From CALLVY01 sp937899855 (GTDB lineage: Bacteria > Bacteroidota > Bacteroidia > Chitinophagales > Saprospiraceae), in assembly GCA_039820405.1 (NCBI GenBank), contig JBCBQC010000050.1:1-46722 (forward strand): a DNA stretch of 46,722 bases. Reading direction: 5' to 3'. A program made the translations under genes and the position numbers. Below, one piece after another: positions 34,682-45,912 of the stretch. Under the pieces are notes generated by a model. That model made no database searches and had not been told where the DNA came from. It saw only the letters and a list, made by a program, of their open reading frames with translations. Positions within the stretch are counted from its first letter, which is position 1; the number at the start of each line of letters is the position of its first letter.

Positions 34682-36382
34682 ATGAGTCAGTTCAATAACT
34701 TCCGGGTTCCCTATTCGGTACCGGAGCAATATCAGACCAAAACCGCCTACTTTTGCATGGAGTACGGCATCGACCAGGCCCTTAAAATCTACTCGGGTGG
34801 CTTGGGTTACCTCGCTGGTTCTCACCTCCGTTCGGCCTATCAGCTCAAGCAAAACTTCATTGGAATTGGTATCCTGTGGCGGACGGGTTATTACGACCAG
34901 GGGCGCAACATCGACCAGTCGATGAAAGCCCAGTTTTTGGAAAAAGACTACCACTTCCTGGAGGATACGGGCATCACTTTCCAAATTTCGGTCAACCAGC
35001 ACCCCGTGGGAGTCAAGGTCTGGTACCTCAACCCTGAGACCTTCGGCACCGCGCCGCTTTTCCTCCTGAGCACTGACCTGCCGGAAAATGACTACCTCGC
35101 TCGCAGCATCTGCCACCGCCTCTACGACTCCAACGTCGAGGCCAAAATTGCGCAGTACATCCTGCTGGGCGTCGGCGGCTGCAAACTGCTGGAAGCGCTG
35201 GGCTTCAACGCGGATCGCTACCACCTCAATGAGGCCCACGGCCTGCCCGCCGCCTACTACCTCTACCAACAGTGGGGCAGCCTCGAAGCCGTCCGCCAAA
35301 AAATGGTCATCACCACCCACACCCCCGTCGAAGCGGGCAACGAAAAGCACGACATCCGACTCCTCGACCGCATGGGCTTCTTTAGTGGCCTGAGTCGCAA
35401 TCGGGCCCGCGAACTGGCGCGTTTGGACAACGATACCTTTAACATGACCCTCGTCGGTCTGCGTTTTTCCCACGTCGCCAACGGCGTCTCCAAGCTGCAC
35501 GGACAGGTGGCCCGGGGCATGTGGGGCAATTACGAAGCCATCTGCCCCATTACCCACGTCACCAACTCGCAGAATCACCTCTACTGGTCTGATAAACAGC
35601 TCGACGCGGCCCTGGCCGCGGGCGACGACGCCACCTTCCGCGAACGCAAAAGCGTCCTCAAGGGCAAGCTCTTCGCCGAGGTGGCCAACCAGTGTGGCAA
35701 AATCTTCCGCGAAGACGTGCTGACCATCGTCTGGGCCCGGCGCTTTGCGGGCTACAAGCGGGCCGACCTCATCACACGCGACCTGGCCGCCTTCGAAGCC
35801 CTGGTACACAGTACGCGCTACCCCGTTCAAATCATCTGGGCGGGCAAGCCCTACCCCACCGATTACGAAGCCGTAACGGTGTTCAACCACCTGGTCCACC
35901 TGTCGAAAAATTACGCCAACTGCGCCGTGCTGGTCGGTTACGAGCTGGCCCTGTCCAAATTGCTCAAGCAGGGCTCGGACATCTGGCTCAACACTCCCCG
36001 CGTGCCCCGCGAAGCTTCGGGAACCAGTGGGATGACCGCCGCCATGAACGCCTCGGTCAATTTCTCGACCAACGATGGCTGGATTCCCGAATTTGCCCAG
36101 CACGGCGAAAACTCCTTTATTGTGCCCGAGGTGGATGCCCATCTGCCCCACCACGAGCAGGATGAAATCGACCGTCGCAATTTGCTTCGGGTCCTCAACG
36201 AAGAAATTCTGCCGCTCTACTACGACCGTCCCAACGACTGGCTGACGATCGTCAAAAACAGTATGAATCAGGTCATTCCCTTCTTCGATTCCGACCGGAT
36301 GGCCGACGAATACTACCGGACCATGTACCAAGCGAGCTATTCGCCCCTGCCGGAAAGCACGCGAATGCTCAGTGTAGACTGA
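34682..36382 (+). CDS. glgP: alpha-glucan phosphorylase (GT35, short form), PLP lysine replaced
   Basis: The 566-aa protein is a short alpha-glucan phosphorylase of the Bacteroidota type. Shared features are AYFCMEYGIDQALKIYSGGLGYLAGSHLRSAYQLKQNFIGIGILWR, HLNEAHGLPAA, VITTHTPVEAGNEKH and VWARRFAGYKRADLI. In phosphorylases the segment EASGTGNMK holds the lysine that forms the PLP Schiff base; here it reads EASGTSGMTAAMN, placing Thr452 where Lys is expected. The codon is unambiguous ACC. Either the lysine lies elsewhere, or PLP is not bound in the usual way, or the enzyme differs in chemistry. It is cytosolic and probably degrades or remodels glucan imported by the neighbouring genes. Confidence 0.9.
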   Translation: MSQFNNFRVPYSVPEQYQTKTAYFCMEYGIDQALKIYSGGLGYLAGSHLRSAYQLKQNFIGIGILWRTGYYDQGRNIDQSMKAQFLEKDYHFLEDTGITFQISVNQHPVGVKVWYLNPETFGTAPLFLLSTDLPENDYLARSICHRLYDSNVEAKIAQYILLGVGGCKLLEALGFNADRYHLNEAHGLPAAYYLYQQWGSLEAVRQKMVITTHTPVEAGNEKHDIRLLDRMGFFSGLSRNRARELARLDNDTFNMTLVGLRFSHVANGVSKLHGQVARGMWGNYEAICPITHVTNSQNHLYWSDKQLDAALAAGDDATFRERKSVLKGKLFAEVANQCGKIFREDVLTIVWARRFAGYKRADLITRDLAAFEALVHSTRYPVQIIWAGKPYPTDYEAVTVFNHLVHLSKNYANCAVLVGYELALSKLLKQGSDIWLNTPRVPREASGTSGMTAAMNASVNFSTNDGWIPEFAQHGENSFIVPEVDAHLPHHEQDEIDRRNLLRVLNEEILPLYYDRPNDWLTIVKNSMNQVIPFFDSDRMADEYYRTMYQASYSPLPESTRMLSVD

Positions 36383-36395
36383 TTGCTAGGTCAAT

Positions 36396-36440
36396 TCCCG
36401 AAGCTTGGAGCCACTTACCCCAGGCTTCGGGATCTTTTTT
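36396..36440 (+). terminator. Rho-independent terminator of the phosphorylase gene
   Basis: TCCCGAAGC (36396-36404) pairs with GCTTCGGGA (36424-36432); four more pairs (one G-U) extend the stem inward to about 13 bp. TCTTTTTT follows at 36433-36440. The stop codon of the convergent transporter gene overlaps the T-run. Confidence 0.85.
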
Positions 36441-37908
36441 AATGGCCACCTCCTCCACCCGTCAGGGCTACTTCCTCGGCCCCTTCCGACTCCTTCACCA
36501 GCGACCAACTCAGCGTAGAGATCAACAAACTACCGGCGCAAACCATAAAGATGACGTTCTTATCCGGCGCCCGGCTGATCAATTCTCCGATCCCCAGGCT
36601 GGCCACGAGTTGGGGCAGGACCACCGAAAGATTAAACAAGCCCATGTAGAGGCCCATCTGCGTTTTGTCTACCTTTTGCGACATGATGGCGAAGGGCAGG
36701 CTCACCGTAGCGGCCCACCCGACGCCCACCACGGCCATCATCAGGTTGATGCTCAGGAGGGAATCGGCGCCGTAGTACAAAATGCCCAGATAGCCCAGCG
36801 TCATTGCGGCCAGACAGAAAGTGTGGGTCCGCACCCGTCCCTGGCGCAGGGCGATGGGTTCGAGGAGTAGGGCGGGCAATACAGCAGCTACGGCATTGAG
36901 AATGAGAAAGGCGATGGAAATCCCCTCTCCCAAATCATCGGCACTCATGTCCTGATACTTGTCCTGCAGGTAGGCAAACATGTAAACAAACATCGTCTGA
37001 ACGCCCAGCCAGGTGAAGGAATGCGCCGCCAGGATTTTTTGGAAGCCAATGCGACTGGCCACCTCTACGGAACGACCGGATTCCCGCTGGAGTAAGGTGT
37101 ACGCAATCAGGCCGATGGACAGCCCCAGACACAGGTATTCGACGTAAAAGTGAGCGGGCTCGTAGTGCAGCAGCTTGGCTACGATCCCGTAGATACCGTA
37201 GAGCAAAAAGCCCCAGAGGGGTAGGATGCTGCGCAGGGTATCGCCTAGGGAAAAGGCGGGACTGGAGGCGGGTTCCGCTTCGCTGGCGACCACCAGGTCG
37301 CGCGACTCCTCGATAAAGAGCGGTGGGATGACGGACAAAAAGAAAACCAGCGCTGCCCCAAAGTAGATGAGGGTGTAATTGCCCAGCCACACGCTGATGA
37401 CGTAGGCCAGTACCCCAAAGGTACCCGAGATGGTTTGCATCCAGGTGTAGCCTTTGGTGCGTTCCTGGCCTTCGGGAGTGAGGTCGGCGATGATGGAGCG
37501 GGTGGGATTAAAGCTGACGTTGATCGACAGGTCGAGGGTGAGGGCCACCGCGATGGCGACGCCCAGGATCCCGTCCATCCCCAGGGCGCCCGAGATGATG
37601 TCGATATTGGGCAGGGCCAGCAGCATGAGCGCCGCCAGAAAGCCCCCGATAAAAATAAAGGGCTTGCGACGTCCCCCCATAAACCAGACTTGATCGCTGA
37701 TAAAACCGATGAGGACCTGCCCCACGATTCCCGCGATGGGTCCCGCCGCCCAGACCAAACCCACGTCGTGAATCTCCAGACCGTATTTGGTCGACAGCAG
37801 CCAGCTGAGGGCCGCAATTTGTACCGACAGGGCAAAGCCCATGGCCGTGGCGGGCAGACTGAGCAGGGCGTAGAAGGAATTGGTTAACTGTTTTTGAATG
37901 TTTAGCAT
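36439..37908 (-). CDS. MFS sugar transporter (SLC45/sucrose-porter-like)
   Basis: The 489-aa protein has about twelve TM helices. The loop between helices 2 and 3 reads GFISDQVWFMGGRRKPF, the D/R-x-x-G-R-R-K/R-P-F form seen in sucrose/maltose porters of the SLC45/GPH type. NPTRSIIADLTPEGQ also fits that family. I start at the ATG at 37908 (MLNIQKQL), since the twelve residues from 37944 lie between the genes. It follows the pullulanase by 42 bp as one operon and faces glgP in convergence, so a maltooligosaccharide or maltose substrate is likely. Confidence 0.9.
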   Translation of the reverse strand: MLNIQKQLTNSFYALLSLPATAMGFALSVQIAALSWLLSTKYGLEIHDVGLVWAAGPIAGIVGQVLIGFISDQVWFMGGRRKPFIFIGGFLAALMLLALPNIDIISGALGMDGILGVAIAVALTLDLSINVSFNPTRSIIADLTPEGQERTKGYTWMQTISGTFGVLAYVISVWLGNYTLIYFGAALVFFLSVIPPLFIEESRDLVVASEAEPASSPAFSLGDTLRSILPLWGFLLYGIYGIVAKLLHYEPAHFYVEYLCLGLSIGLIAYTLLQRESGRSVEVASRIGFQKILAAHSFTWLGVQTMFVYMFAYLQDKYQDMSADDLGEGISIAFLILNAVAAVLPALLLEPIALRQGRVRTHTFCLAAMTLGYLGILYYGADSLLSINLMMAVVGVGWAATVSLPFAIMSQKVDKTQMGLYMGLFNLSVVLPQLVASLGIGELISRAPDKNVIFMVCAGSLLISTLSWSLVKESEGAEEVALTGGGGGH

Positions 37909-37950
37909 AGTAAGTTTTGGAATGGTATGTAGTGTAGGAATCACCCCGGT

Positions 37951-39990
<2,040 letters not shown>

Positions 39991-40354
39991 TTCCGTGGTT
40001 TTAGGTTTACAATAAACCGCATTTTCCCTAGGGGCGGCGCTCACGGAAAAGCAACGACCCGCGTGGATGGACGCCTCCTTGGGGAAGCGGAAGGGAAAGA
40101 TAATAAATCTGCCCAGCTTATTGGAAAAATTAAAGGGTGACCTCATTAGCAGACGGATCAGCAGCGGGTAAGGCCTGTCTTTTTGGCACTCCACACGAAG
40201 CGAGCCTGCCACAAAGTCGCTATAAATCAAGGATTTAGGTACAAAATGGCCGAAAGTATCGCTTGGTACGGGCCTTGATCTGCACTTAGGGTGTTTCCAT
40301 TTTCCCATTAGCCAAAATCTAGGTAGCCCCTAGCAAAATAGAGCAAATAACGGC
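39991..40354. other. 364-bp divergent intergenic region (pulA / clpB)
   Basis: It contains no gene I can support; the upstream extension of the pullulanase frame is open but not coding-like. The main structural feature is the palindrome at 40004-40018. I saw no CIRCE element or clear -7 box before clpB. Confidence 0.45.
40004..40018. promoter_or_regulatory. palindrome GGTTTA-CAA-TAAACC
   Basis: A perfect 6-bp inverted repeat with a 3-bp spacer lies 14-28 bp before the pullulanase ATG at 39990. It could be an operator for a sugar-responsive regulator, or part of a 5' UTR hairpin. No regulator gene lies next to it. Confidence 0.3.
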
Positions 40355-42976
40355 ATGAATTTCAATAACTTAACCATCAAAGCACAGGAGTCCCTCCAGC
40401 GGGCTCAGCAAATTGCGGCCCAACGGCAACAGCAGGCCATCGACGTGGCCCACTTGCTCCAGGGCATGCTCGACGTGGACGACAATACGCTCAGTTTCCT
40501 CTTTAAAAAGCTCGGCGTCAATTTCGAGATCGTCAAACGCACCCTCGATAGCATCCTGGATTCCTACCCCAAGGTCAGCGGTGCGGGCCAGCACCTCTCG
40601 CGGGAGGCCGCCGAAGTGCTCACCCAGGCCAATACCCTGCTCCAAACCTTCAACGACGAATACGTGACCCTCGAACACCTCTTGCTCGGCATCATCAAGG
40701 GCAGGAGCAGCGTCGGTCAAATGCTCAAGGACAGCGGGGTCGATGAAAAGGGGCTGACCGCCGCCATTCGGGAATTGCGCAAGGGCAACCGCGCCACCTC
40801 CTCCAGTGCCGAAAACAGCTACAACGCCCTCGGTAAATACGCCATCAACCTCAACGAGCGGGCCCGCAACGGCAAGCTGGACCCCGTGATCGGTCGCGAC
40901 GACGAGATCCGCCGGGTCCTCCACATCCTCGCCCGCCGAACCAAAAACAATCCCATCCTGATCGGACAACCCGGGGTGGGCAAAACGGCCATCATCGAAG
41001 GCCTGGCCCACCGCATCATCAACGGCGACATTCCCGAAGACCTGCGCGACAAGGAGGTCTTTGCCCTCGACATGGGGGCCCTCATCGCCGGTGCCAAGTA
41101 CCAGGGGGAGTTTGAAGAACGGCTAAAAGCAGTCGTCAGTGAGGTAGTCGCTGCCGAAGGGCAAATTTTTCTCTTCATCGACGAGATCCATACGCTGGTG
41201 GGGGCCGGCAAAAACCAAGGGGCCATGGACGCCGCCAACATCCTCAAACCCGCTCTGGCCCGGGGGGACCTGCGCGCCATCGGGGCCACCACGCTCGATG
41301 AATACCAAAAATACTTCGAATCGGACAAGGCCCTGGAGCGGCGTTTCCAAACCGTACTGGTCGACGAGCCCAGCGAGGAGGATGCCATCTCCATCCTCCG
41401 GGGCCTCAAGGACCGCTACGAAGGCCACCACAAGATCAACATCAAGGACGAAGCCATCGTGGCCGCCGTCCAACTGTCGACCCGCTACATCAACGACCGC
41501 TTCCTCCCCGACAAGGCCATCGACCTGATCGACGAGGCGGCGGCGCGCTTGCGGATGGAGATGAATTCGATGCCCGAGGAATTGGACGAACTGGAGCGTA
41601 AAATCCGCCAATTGGAGATCGAGCGGGAGGCCATCAAACGCGAAAAAGACGAAGAAAAGCTGCAACAGATCGGAGCGGACCTGGCCAACCTGGAAGTGGA
41701 GCGCAATTCGCTCCGGGCCCAGTGGGAAGGCGAGCGCGAGGTCGTGCTGGGAGTACAGCAGGCCAAACAGGAACTCGAAGCCCTAAAGCTGGCCGCCGCC
41801 CGGGCCGAACGCGAAGGCAACTTTAGCGAGGCGGCCGAAATCCGCTACGGCAAGGCCCCCGAAGTCCAAAAACGGCTGGACGAACTGGGCCAGATCCTGA
41901 GTGCCATGCAGGAGGAGGGCAACTTGCTGGTCAAAGAAGAGGTGGATGCCGAGGACATTGCCCAGATCGTGGCCAAGTGGACGGGCGTCCCCGTGACGCG
42001 GATGCTGCAGAGCGAGCGCGAAAAGCTGCTTCACCTCGAAACGGAATTGCACCAGCGGGTGGTGGGACAGGATGCGGCCATCGAGGCGGTAGCCGACGCC
42101 ATCCGGCGCAGTCGCACCGGCCTGGGGGACGAAAGACGTCCGGTGGGTTCTTTCCTATTTCTCGGAACGACGGGGGTGGGCAAAACCGAGTTGGCCAAGG
42201 CGCTGGCGGAGTATTTGTTTAACGACGAAAACCTGATGACGCGCATCGACATGAGCGAGTACCAGGAACAGCATACCGTCTCGCGTTTGGTCGGCGCGCC
42301 TCCGGGCTACGTGGGCTACGACGAGGGCGGGCAATTGACCGAGGCCGTCCGGCGCAAGCCCTATTCGGTCATCCTCCTCGACGAGATCGAAAAGGCCCAC
42401 CCCGACGTCTTCAACATTCTGCTCCAGGTGCTCGACGATGGTCGACTGACCGACAACAAGGGGCGGGTGGCAAGCTTTAAAAACGCTATCGTCATCATGA
42501 CCTCCAATATTGGTTCGGACATCATCCAGTCGAATTTTGAGGACTTTAGCGAGCATAAGCGGGCGGAGATTGTGGCCCGGACGGAGACCCTGCTCTTCGA
42601 ACGCCTCAAGGCGACGGTCCGGCCGGAATTCCTCAACCGGATCGACGAGATCGTGATGTTTGAGCCCCTATCCGCCAAGCACGTCCGCGCCATCGTGGAG
42701 ATTCAGCTGCGGGGGGTTCGCGCGGTGCTGGCCAAGCAGGAAATTGAGCTGGACGTCACCGAGCAGGCCATGGACGTACTGGCCGAACAGGGCTTTGACC
42801 CCCAATTTGGGGCCCGTCCGATCAAACGGATCATCCAAAAGAAAGTGCTCAACGAAATGTCGAAGCAGATTTTGCTGCGCAAGGTGCAGCCCAAGAGTCG
42901 GGTCATCCTCGACGCTTTTGACGATAAACTGGTCTTCCGCGCCCCGTTGAAAAAAGAAGAAGCGGTCGTCTCTTAG
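40355..42976 (+). CDS. clpB: ATP-dependent chaperone ClpB
   Basis: The 873-aa protein is a full-length ClpB disaggregase. It has the N-terminal double repeat (about 1-145), NBD1 with Walker A GQPGVGKT (204-211) and Walker B LFIDEIHTLVGAG, the middle coiled-coil domain (about 405-525) that distinguishes ClpB from ClpA/ClpC, and NBD2 with Walker A GTTGVGKT (604-611), VILLDEIEKAHPDV, and the sensor region GARPIKRIIQKKV. It works with DnaK to pull apart aggregates after heat stress. It is monocistronic with its own terminator. Confidence 0.98.
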   Translation: MNFNNLTIKAQESLQRAQQIAAQRQQQAIDVAHLLQGMLDVDDNTLSFLFKKLGVNFEIVKRTLDSILDSYPKVSGAGQHLSREAAEVLTQANTLLQTFNDEYVTLEHLLLGIIKGRSSVGQMLKDSGVDEKGLTAAIRELRKGNRATSSSAENSYNALGKYAINLNERARNGKLDPVIGRDDEIRRVLHILARRTKNNPILIGQPGVGKTAIIEGLAHRIINGDIPEDLRDKEVFALDMGALIAGAKYQGEFEERLKAVVSEVVAAEGQIFLFIDEIHTLVGAGKNQGAMDAANILKPALARGDLRAIGATTLDEYQKYFESDKALERRFQTVLVDEPSEEDAISILRGLKDRYEGHHKINIKDEAIVAAVQLSTRYINDRFLPDKAIDLIDEAAARLRMEMNSMPEELDELERKIRQLEIEREAIKREKDEEKLQQIGADLANLEVERNSLRAQWEGEREVVLGVQQAKQELEALKLAAARAEREGNFSEAAEIRYGKAPEVQKRLDELGQILSAMQEEGNLLVKEEVDAEDIAQIVAKWTGVPVTRMLQSEREKLLHLETELHQRVVGQDAAIEAVADAIRRSRTGLGDERRPVGSFLFLGTTGVGKTELAKALAEYLFNDENLMTRIDMSEYQEQHTVSRLVGAPPGYVGYDEGGQLTEAVRRKPYSVILLDEIEKAHPDVFNILLQVLDDGRLTDNKGRVASFKNAIVIMTSNIGSDIIQSNFEDFSEHKRAEIVARTETLLFERLKATVRPEFLNRIDEIVMFEPLSAKHVRAIVEIQLRGVRAVLAKQEIELDVTEQAMDVLAEQGFDPQFGARPIKRIIQKKVLNEMSKQILLRKVQPKSRVILDAFDDKLVFRAPLKKEEAVVS

Positions 42977-43000
42977 ACCGCGAAACACCCGAATTTTTCA

Positions 43001-43029
43001 AAAGCTCCGACGCCCGTCGGGGCTTTTTT
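43001..43029 (+). terminator. Rho-independent terminator of clpB
   Basis: AAAGCTCCGAC (43001-43011) pairs with GTCGGGGCTTT (43016-43026) with one U-G wobble and a GCCC loop; T24-29 forms the run of six. Confidence 0.9.
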
Positions 43030-43134
43030 GGTGGGGGGCGGCCGGTCGGGAAGGTGCGCCACAAGTTTGGGGAAAGATTATGTCATTTAGTTTTGCGAAG
43101 TCCTTATTTTGCAGTCGGATCAAAGCACTCGACC

Positions 43135-43950
43135 ATGTCCCATTTCCAAGTTCGCCAAATCACTACCTATCCCCTCAAATCGACCCGGGGACAGGATCAT
43201 TCCGCCGTGGTGCTCGGTCGCCGGGGCTTGGGCTACGATCGGCACTGGGCCCTGATTGATGCGGCGGGGACGGTTTTGACGGGGCGCAAGCATCCCCAAC
43301 TGCTGGATCTGGACGCCCGAGTGGCGAACGGCCGTTTGTGGGTGGTGGGGCCGACGATGGCCAGTTCCTTTGAGGGGTCCATCGACCGCTACGAGGAGTC
43401 GGTTTTGGAGGTGCGCTTTTTTGGTCGCGACTGGCCCGCGCGCGGGGTATCGAGCGCTGCCGATACTTGGTTTTCCGAGGCTTTGGGCGTGGACTGCCGG
43501 TTGATTTACCTACCGCCCGACATCACCCGCACCATCCCCGAACGCCACGGGGGGCGGGCCGGCGACGAGGTCGCTTTTCCCGACAAGGCCCCCCTCCTAC
43601 TGATCACGGAACCTTCCCTAGCCGATCTGAACGCCCGACTTGCCGAACCCATCGGTGCCGATCGCTTTCGCGCCAATCTACTCCTGGCGGGCCCCATCCC
43701 GCCTTACGCCGAGGACCGGTGGCAATACCTACGCATTGGAGACTGTGAGTTTGACGTGATGGGGACTTGTAAGCGTTGCGTCTTTACCGCCATCGACCCC
43801 CGCACCAAGGAAAAGCATCCGCGCAACGAGCCCCTTCCTACCCTGGCCAGCTACCGCCGCGAGGGGGGCAGCATTCCGTTTGGGATTTACCTAACGCCCC
43901 GGAAGTTGGGAACGCTGCGGGTGGATGACGTGGTGGAGGTGTTGCGCTGA
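43135..43950 (+). CDS. MOSC domain protein (mARC-like)
   Basis: The start is set at ATG 43135 (MSHFQVRQITTYPLKSTRG), giving 271 aa, because the 27 codons upstream fall in the promoter region. The N-terminal MOSC_N beta barrel covers roughly residues 3-115, and the MOSC domain about 140-265. The segment GTCKRCVFTAIDPRTKEKHP carries the Cys that binds molybdenum cofactor in mARC/YcbX-type proteins. Such proteins reduce N-hydroxylated compounds or transfer sulfur. No partner redox gene is visible in the window. It is probably cytosolic. Confidence 0.92.
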   Translation: MSHFQVRQITTYPLKSTRGQDHSAVVLGRRGLGYDRHWALIDAAGTVLTGRKHPQLLDLDARVANGRLWVVGPTMASSFEGSIDRYEESVLEVRFFGRDWPARGVSSAADTWFSEALGVDCRLIYLPPDITRTIPERHGGRAGDEVAFPDKAPLLLITEPSLADLNARLAEPIGADRFRANLLLAGPIPPYAEDRWQYLRIGDCEFDVMGTCKRCVFTAIDPRTKEKHPRNEPLPTLASYRREGGSIPFGIYLTPRKLGTLRVDDVVEVLR

Positions 43951-44044
43951 GGGGGCTGGGCCATTCGTTACCACGGTAGGATTTGAGCGGTCAGAGAATG
44001 ACGGCGTAAGCTATTATCGCCCCGATTGCTTATGACTGAACTGA

Positions 44045-44464
44045 TCAGTTACTTATCCCGATAAATCGCTCGGGTGCCCCTTTTACTTGCTCCGTTTTCA
44101 GGTAAAAACACTTGCCTTCTTTCCCGACGAGCAATCCCGCATAGCCATTGGATTGGCACTCTTCGAAGGCTTCCCTGAAAGGCAGCAACTGGCGATCGCT
44201 ATCCCAATAGGAAATAACGTAGCACAAGTCCGAATCTTCCCAATGCAACCGTTCTTTTAGGAACAGAAAAGTATCTCGGTCCGATTTCACGTTCACGCTA
44301 ATGAGTTTCTTCTCAATCAACATATCACTCCAGCTGTGATTGAACTTATCCAGAAAGTCGGTTCGCTTGGTTTTATGTTGAAGCTTGTGGATGCTTCTTT
44401 CTCTTCTTTCTCTGCGGATAAAATTCCGGACAAAGGCTCTTTCAATATTAGGAATATCCATCAT
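44045..44464 (-). CDS. hypothetical protein, 139 aa
   Basis: No signal peptide or TM helix. The N-terminal 40 residues are basic and helical (IRRERRERSIHKLQHKTKR), the rest alpha/beta with SDRDTFLFLKERLHWEDSDLCYVISYWDSDRQLLPFREAFEECQ and a final GKEGKCFYLKTEQ strand. The SYWDSDRQLLPFREAFEEC stretch is the kind of motif found in DUF-type immunity-like or response proteins, but I cannot name it. Base composition is more A/T than the central window. The function is unknown. Confidence 0.65.
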   Translation of the reverse strand: MMDIPNIERAFVRNFIRRERRERSIHKLQHKTKRTDFLDKFNHSWSDMLIEKKLISVNVKSDRDTFLFLKERLHWEDSDLCYVISYWDSDRQLLPFREAFEECQSNGYAGLLVGKEGKCFYLKTEQVKGAPERFIGISN

Positions 44465-44521
44465 ACAACTTTAAAAATATCGATTTATAAAATGTGCTCG
44501 TGTTTCCATTGCTGATTTGGA

Positions 44522-44881
44522 TCACAACGGGGTGATGAGTCCGATTAGATTACCGGCTACGTCTTTAAACCAGGCAAATTCTCTTCCGTCGGGCAGTTGG
44601 ATGGGCTTGACGAATACCTCGCCACCGTTGGCTTCGATGGCGGAGAGGTCGGCGGCTAGGGAATCCGTTTCGATGTAAACGGTGACGTAATTTTGGGGAT
44701 CGTCCGGCCCCAATTGATTGAGGTGCCCACTTAGGGTGTCTTCCGCCCCGGTGTCGATGATGGCGGAATTCCCCCGTCTGCTTAATTTCCAATCGAAAAC
44801 TGCGCGGTAAAATTCGGAGGTTTTCTCTATATCGCTACAACCAATTTCAAAATGTACCACTTTCTTTTTCATATTATTCAA
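44522..44881 (-). CDS. VOC-superfamily (glyoxalase/bleomycin-resistance-like) protein
   Basis: The 119-aa protein is a single paired beta-alpha-beta-beta-beta VOC unit: VVHFEIGCSDIEKTSEFYRAVFDWKL, then GHLNQLG, YVTVYIETDSLAADLSAIEANGGEVF and REFAWFKDVAGNLIGLITP. His, Glu ligands and the FxDPDGN-like end (FKDVAGNLIGL) fit the class. Members isomerise, open or bind small molecules; the substrate cannot be read here. A start at the next Met (44872) is equally possible. Confidence 0.88.
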   Translation of the reverse strand: MNNMKKKVVHFEIGCSDIEKTSEFYRAVFDWKLSRRGNSAIIDTGAEDTLSGHLNQLGPDDPQNYVTVYIETDSLAADLSAIEANGGEVFVKPIQLPDGREFAWFKDVAGNLIGLITPL

Positions 44882-44932
44882 ATTGAATCTTTACCAATGG
44901 GCCGCTGCTCGTCGTATCCTACAAGATAGGGA

Positions 44933-45790
44933 TTATGGATGAATAGCGGTGGTGGGGGCACGCTTATTCTTTCGGCGTTTAATTTTAAAATTCACCCCCA
45001 GCGCTACGTAGTATTCCAAAAAACTCAAATTGTGATCCCCGATTTCGGGTTCGCTATTTTTGATCAGGACGGATGGCAGGCTGGCGTAGCCGCCTTTGAT
45101 TTCCCCAAGTAAAAAGAGTCGATTTTTAAACTCAACTCTAGGCCCCACTTTCCCCGCGAGTCCGTATCCGGCGATGTGAAAATCGTTGTCCAGTCCTTCG
45201 CCGAATACTTTTACGTTGGTCTTGGTGATGATCCAGACGCCACCGATGCCCATATTCAGCAGTACGCTAAATTCTCCTTTTTCAAATAAGGGTTGCAAAT
45301 AGGCCAGATCAATGGTGGAAAAATTAAACCCATCGGAGTGTTCGAATTTGAGTAGGTCTTCCGTCAAAACGATTTCCTGATTCAAGTAGGCGCCCCCGTA
45401 TTTCTCGGATATGGCATCGGTAATCACACCAGAGATGCGCGTCTTTTGGTTAGCCGACACGACGTACTTCATGTGATCGGAGCCTAGAGAAATCGTAAAT
45501 CGATCCGTGATGTAATAGCCCAACCTGAAATTGTACTGGGGGATGGTGAAGCGGGAGGGGTCAAAGTACTCCCATCCAAATCTTGTGGGTCGGTCCGTTC
45601 CTTTTAGGTCGTACAGGGTAAAGTCGTATTCCGGGCCGTTAAAATGCAGGTTGGTGCGTGCGTATACGCTGCGGTTGTATCCCCAATAGAAGTAGAAAGC
45701 GCCTTTTCGGGTGAATGTTGGTTCTTGGGCCAGTATTTCAGCACTGGTCAGGCCAAATAGGAGCAAAAGCAGGATCGTTTTGATTTTCAT
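44933..45790 (-). CDS. outer-membrane beta-barrel-like protein
   Basis: From the ATG at 45790 the product is 285 aa with a clean signal peptide (KIKTILLLLLFGLTSAEILAQ); the 19 codons upstream do not encode a signal. The mature part has alternating aromatic beta strands (GAFYFYWGYNRSVYART, YNFRLGYYITDRFTISLGSDHMKYVV, LLNMGIGGVWIITKTNV, YVALGVNFKIKRRK) and no terminal OmpA helix. The final FKIKRRK strand ends in the usual aromatic position, so it is probably an outer-membrane barrel. No close family was recognised. It is monocistronic as far as visible. Confidence 0.75.
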   Translation of the reverse strand: MKIKTILLLLLFGLTSAEILAQEPTFTRKGAFYFYWGYNRSVYARTNLHFNGPEYDFTLYDLKGTDRPTRFGWEYFDPSRFTIPQYNFRLGYYITDRFTISLGSDHMKYVVSANQKTRISGVITDAISEKYGGAYLNQEIVLTEDLLKFEHSDGFNFSTIDLAYLQPLFEKGEFSVLLNMGIGGVWIITKTNVKVFGEGLDNDFHIAGYGLAGKVGPRVEFKNRLFLLGEIKGGYASLPSVLIKNSEPEIGDHNLSFLEYYVALGVNFKIKRRKNKRAPTTAIHP

Positions 45791-45872
45791 CGGTAGGCAG
45801 GTGTTTTCTTCGTGGCTCCTGGCGCTTTGGGTATTCCTCGTGGCCACACTTTATATTATCGGTGATAGTTGC

Positions 45873-45912
45873 TTGGTGGTACAACGTTTTTAGTTCGTTG
45901 TTTGTACCAACA
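45873..45912. repeat. imperfect inverted repeat at the end of the orphan ORF
   Basis: TTGGTGGTACAACG (45873-45886) faces CGTTGTTTGTACCAACAA (45896-45913), pairing as GGTACAA/TTGTACC plus an ACG/CGT inner stem with bulges. It overlaps the stop of the ORF at 45890, and may act as a terminator or be a recombination scar. Confidence 0.3.

Noticed and set aside
34580..36331. 583-codon open frame opposite the phosphorylase gene
   Set aside because: It is the antisense of a clearly coding glgP frame. Long antisense frames are common with the GC-rich codon pattern here, and its product has no recognisable motifs.
39991..40308. N-terminal extension of the pullulanase frame
   Set aside because: The frame is open, but the lipoprotein signal starts at 39990 and the upstream residues are not coding-like.
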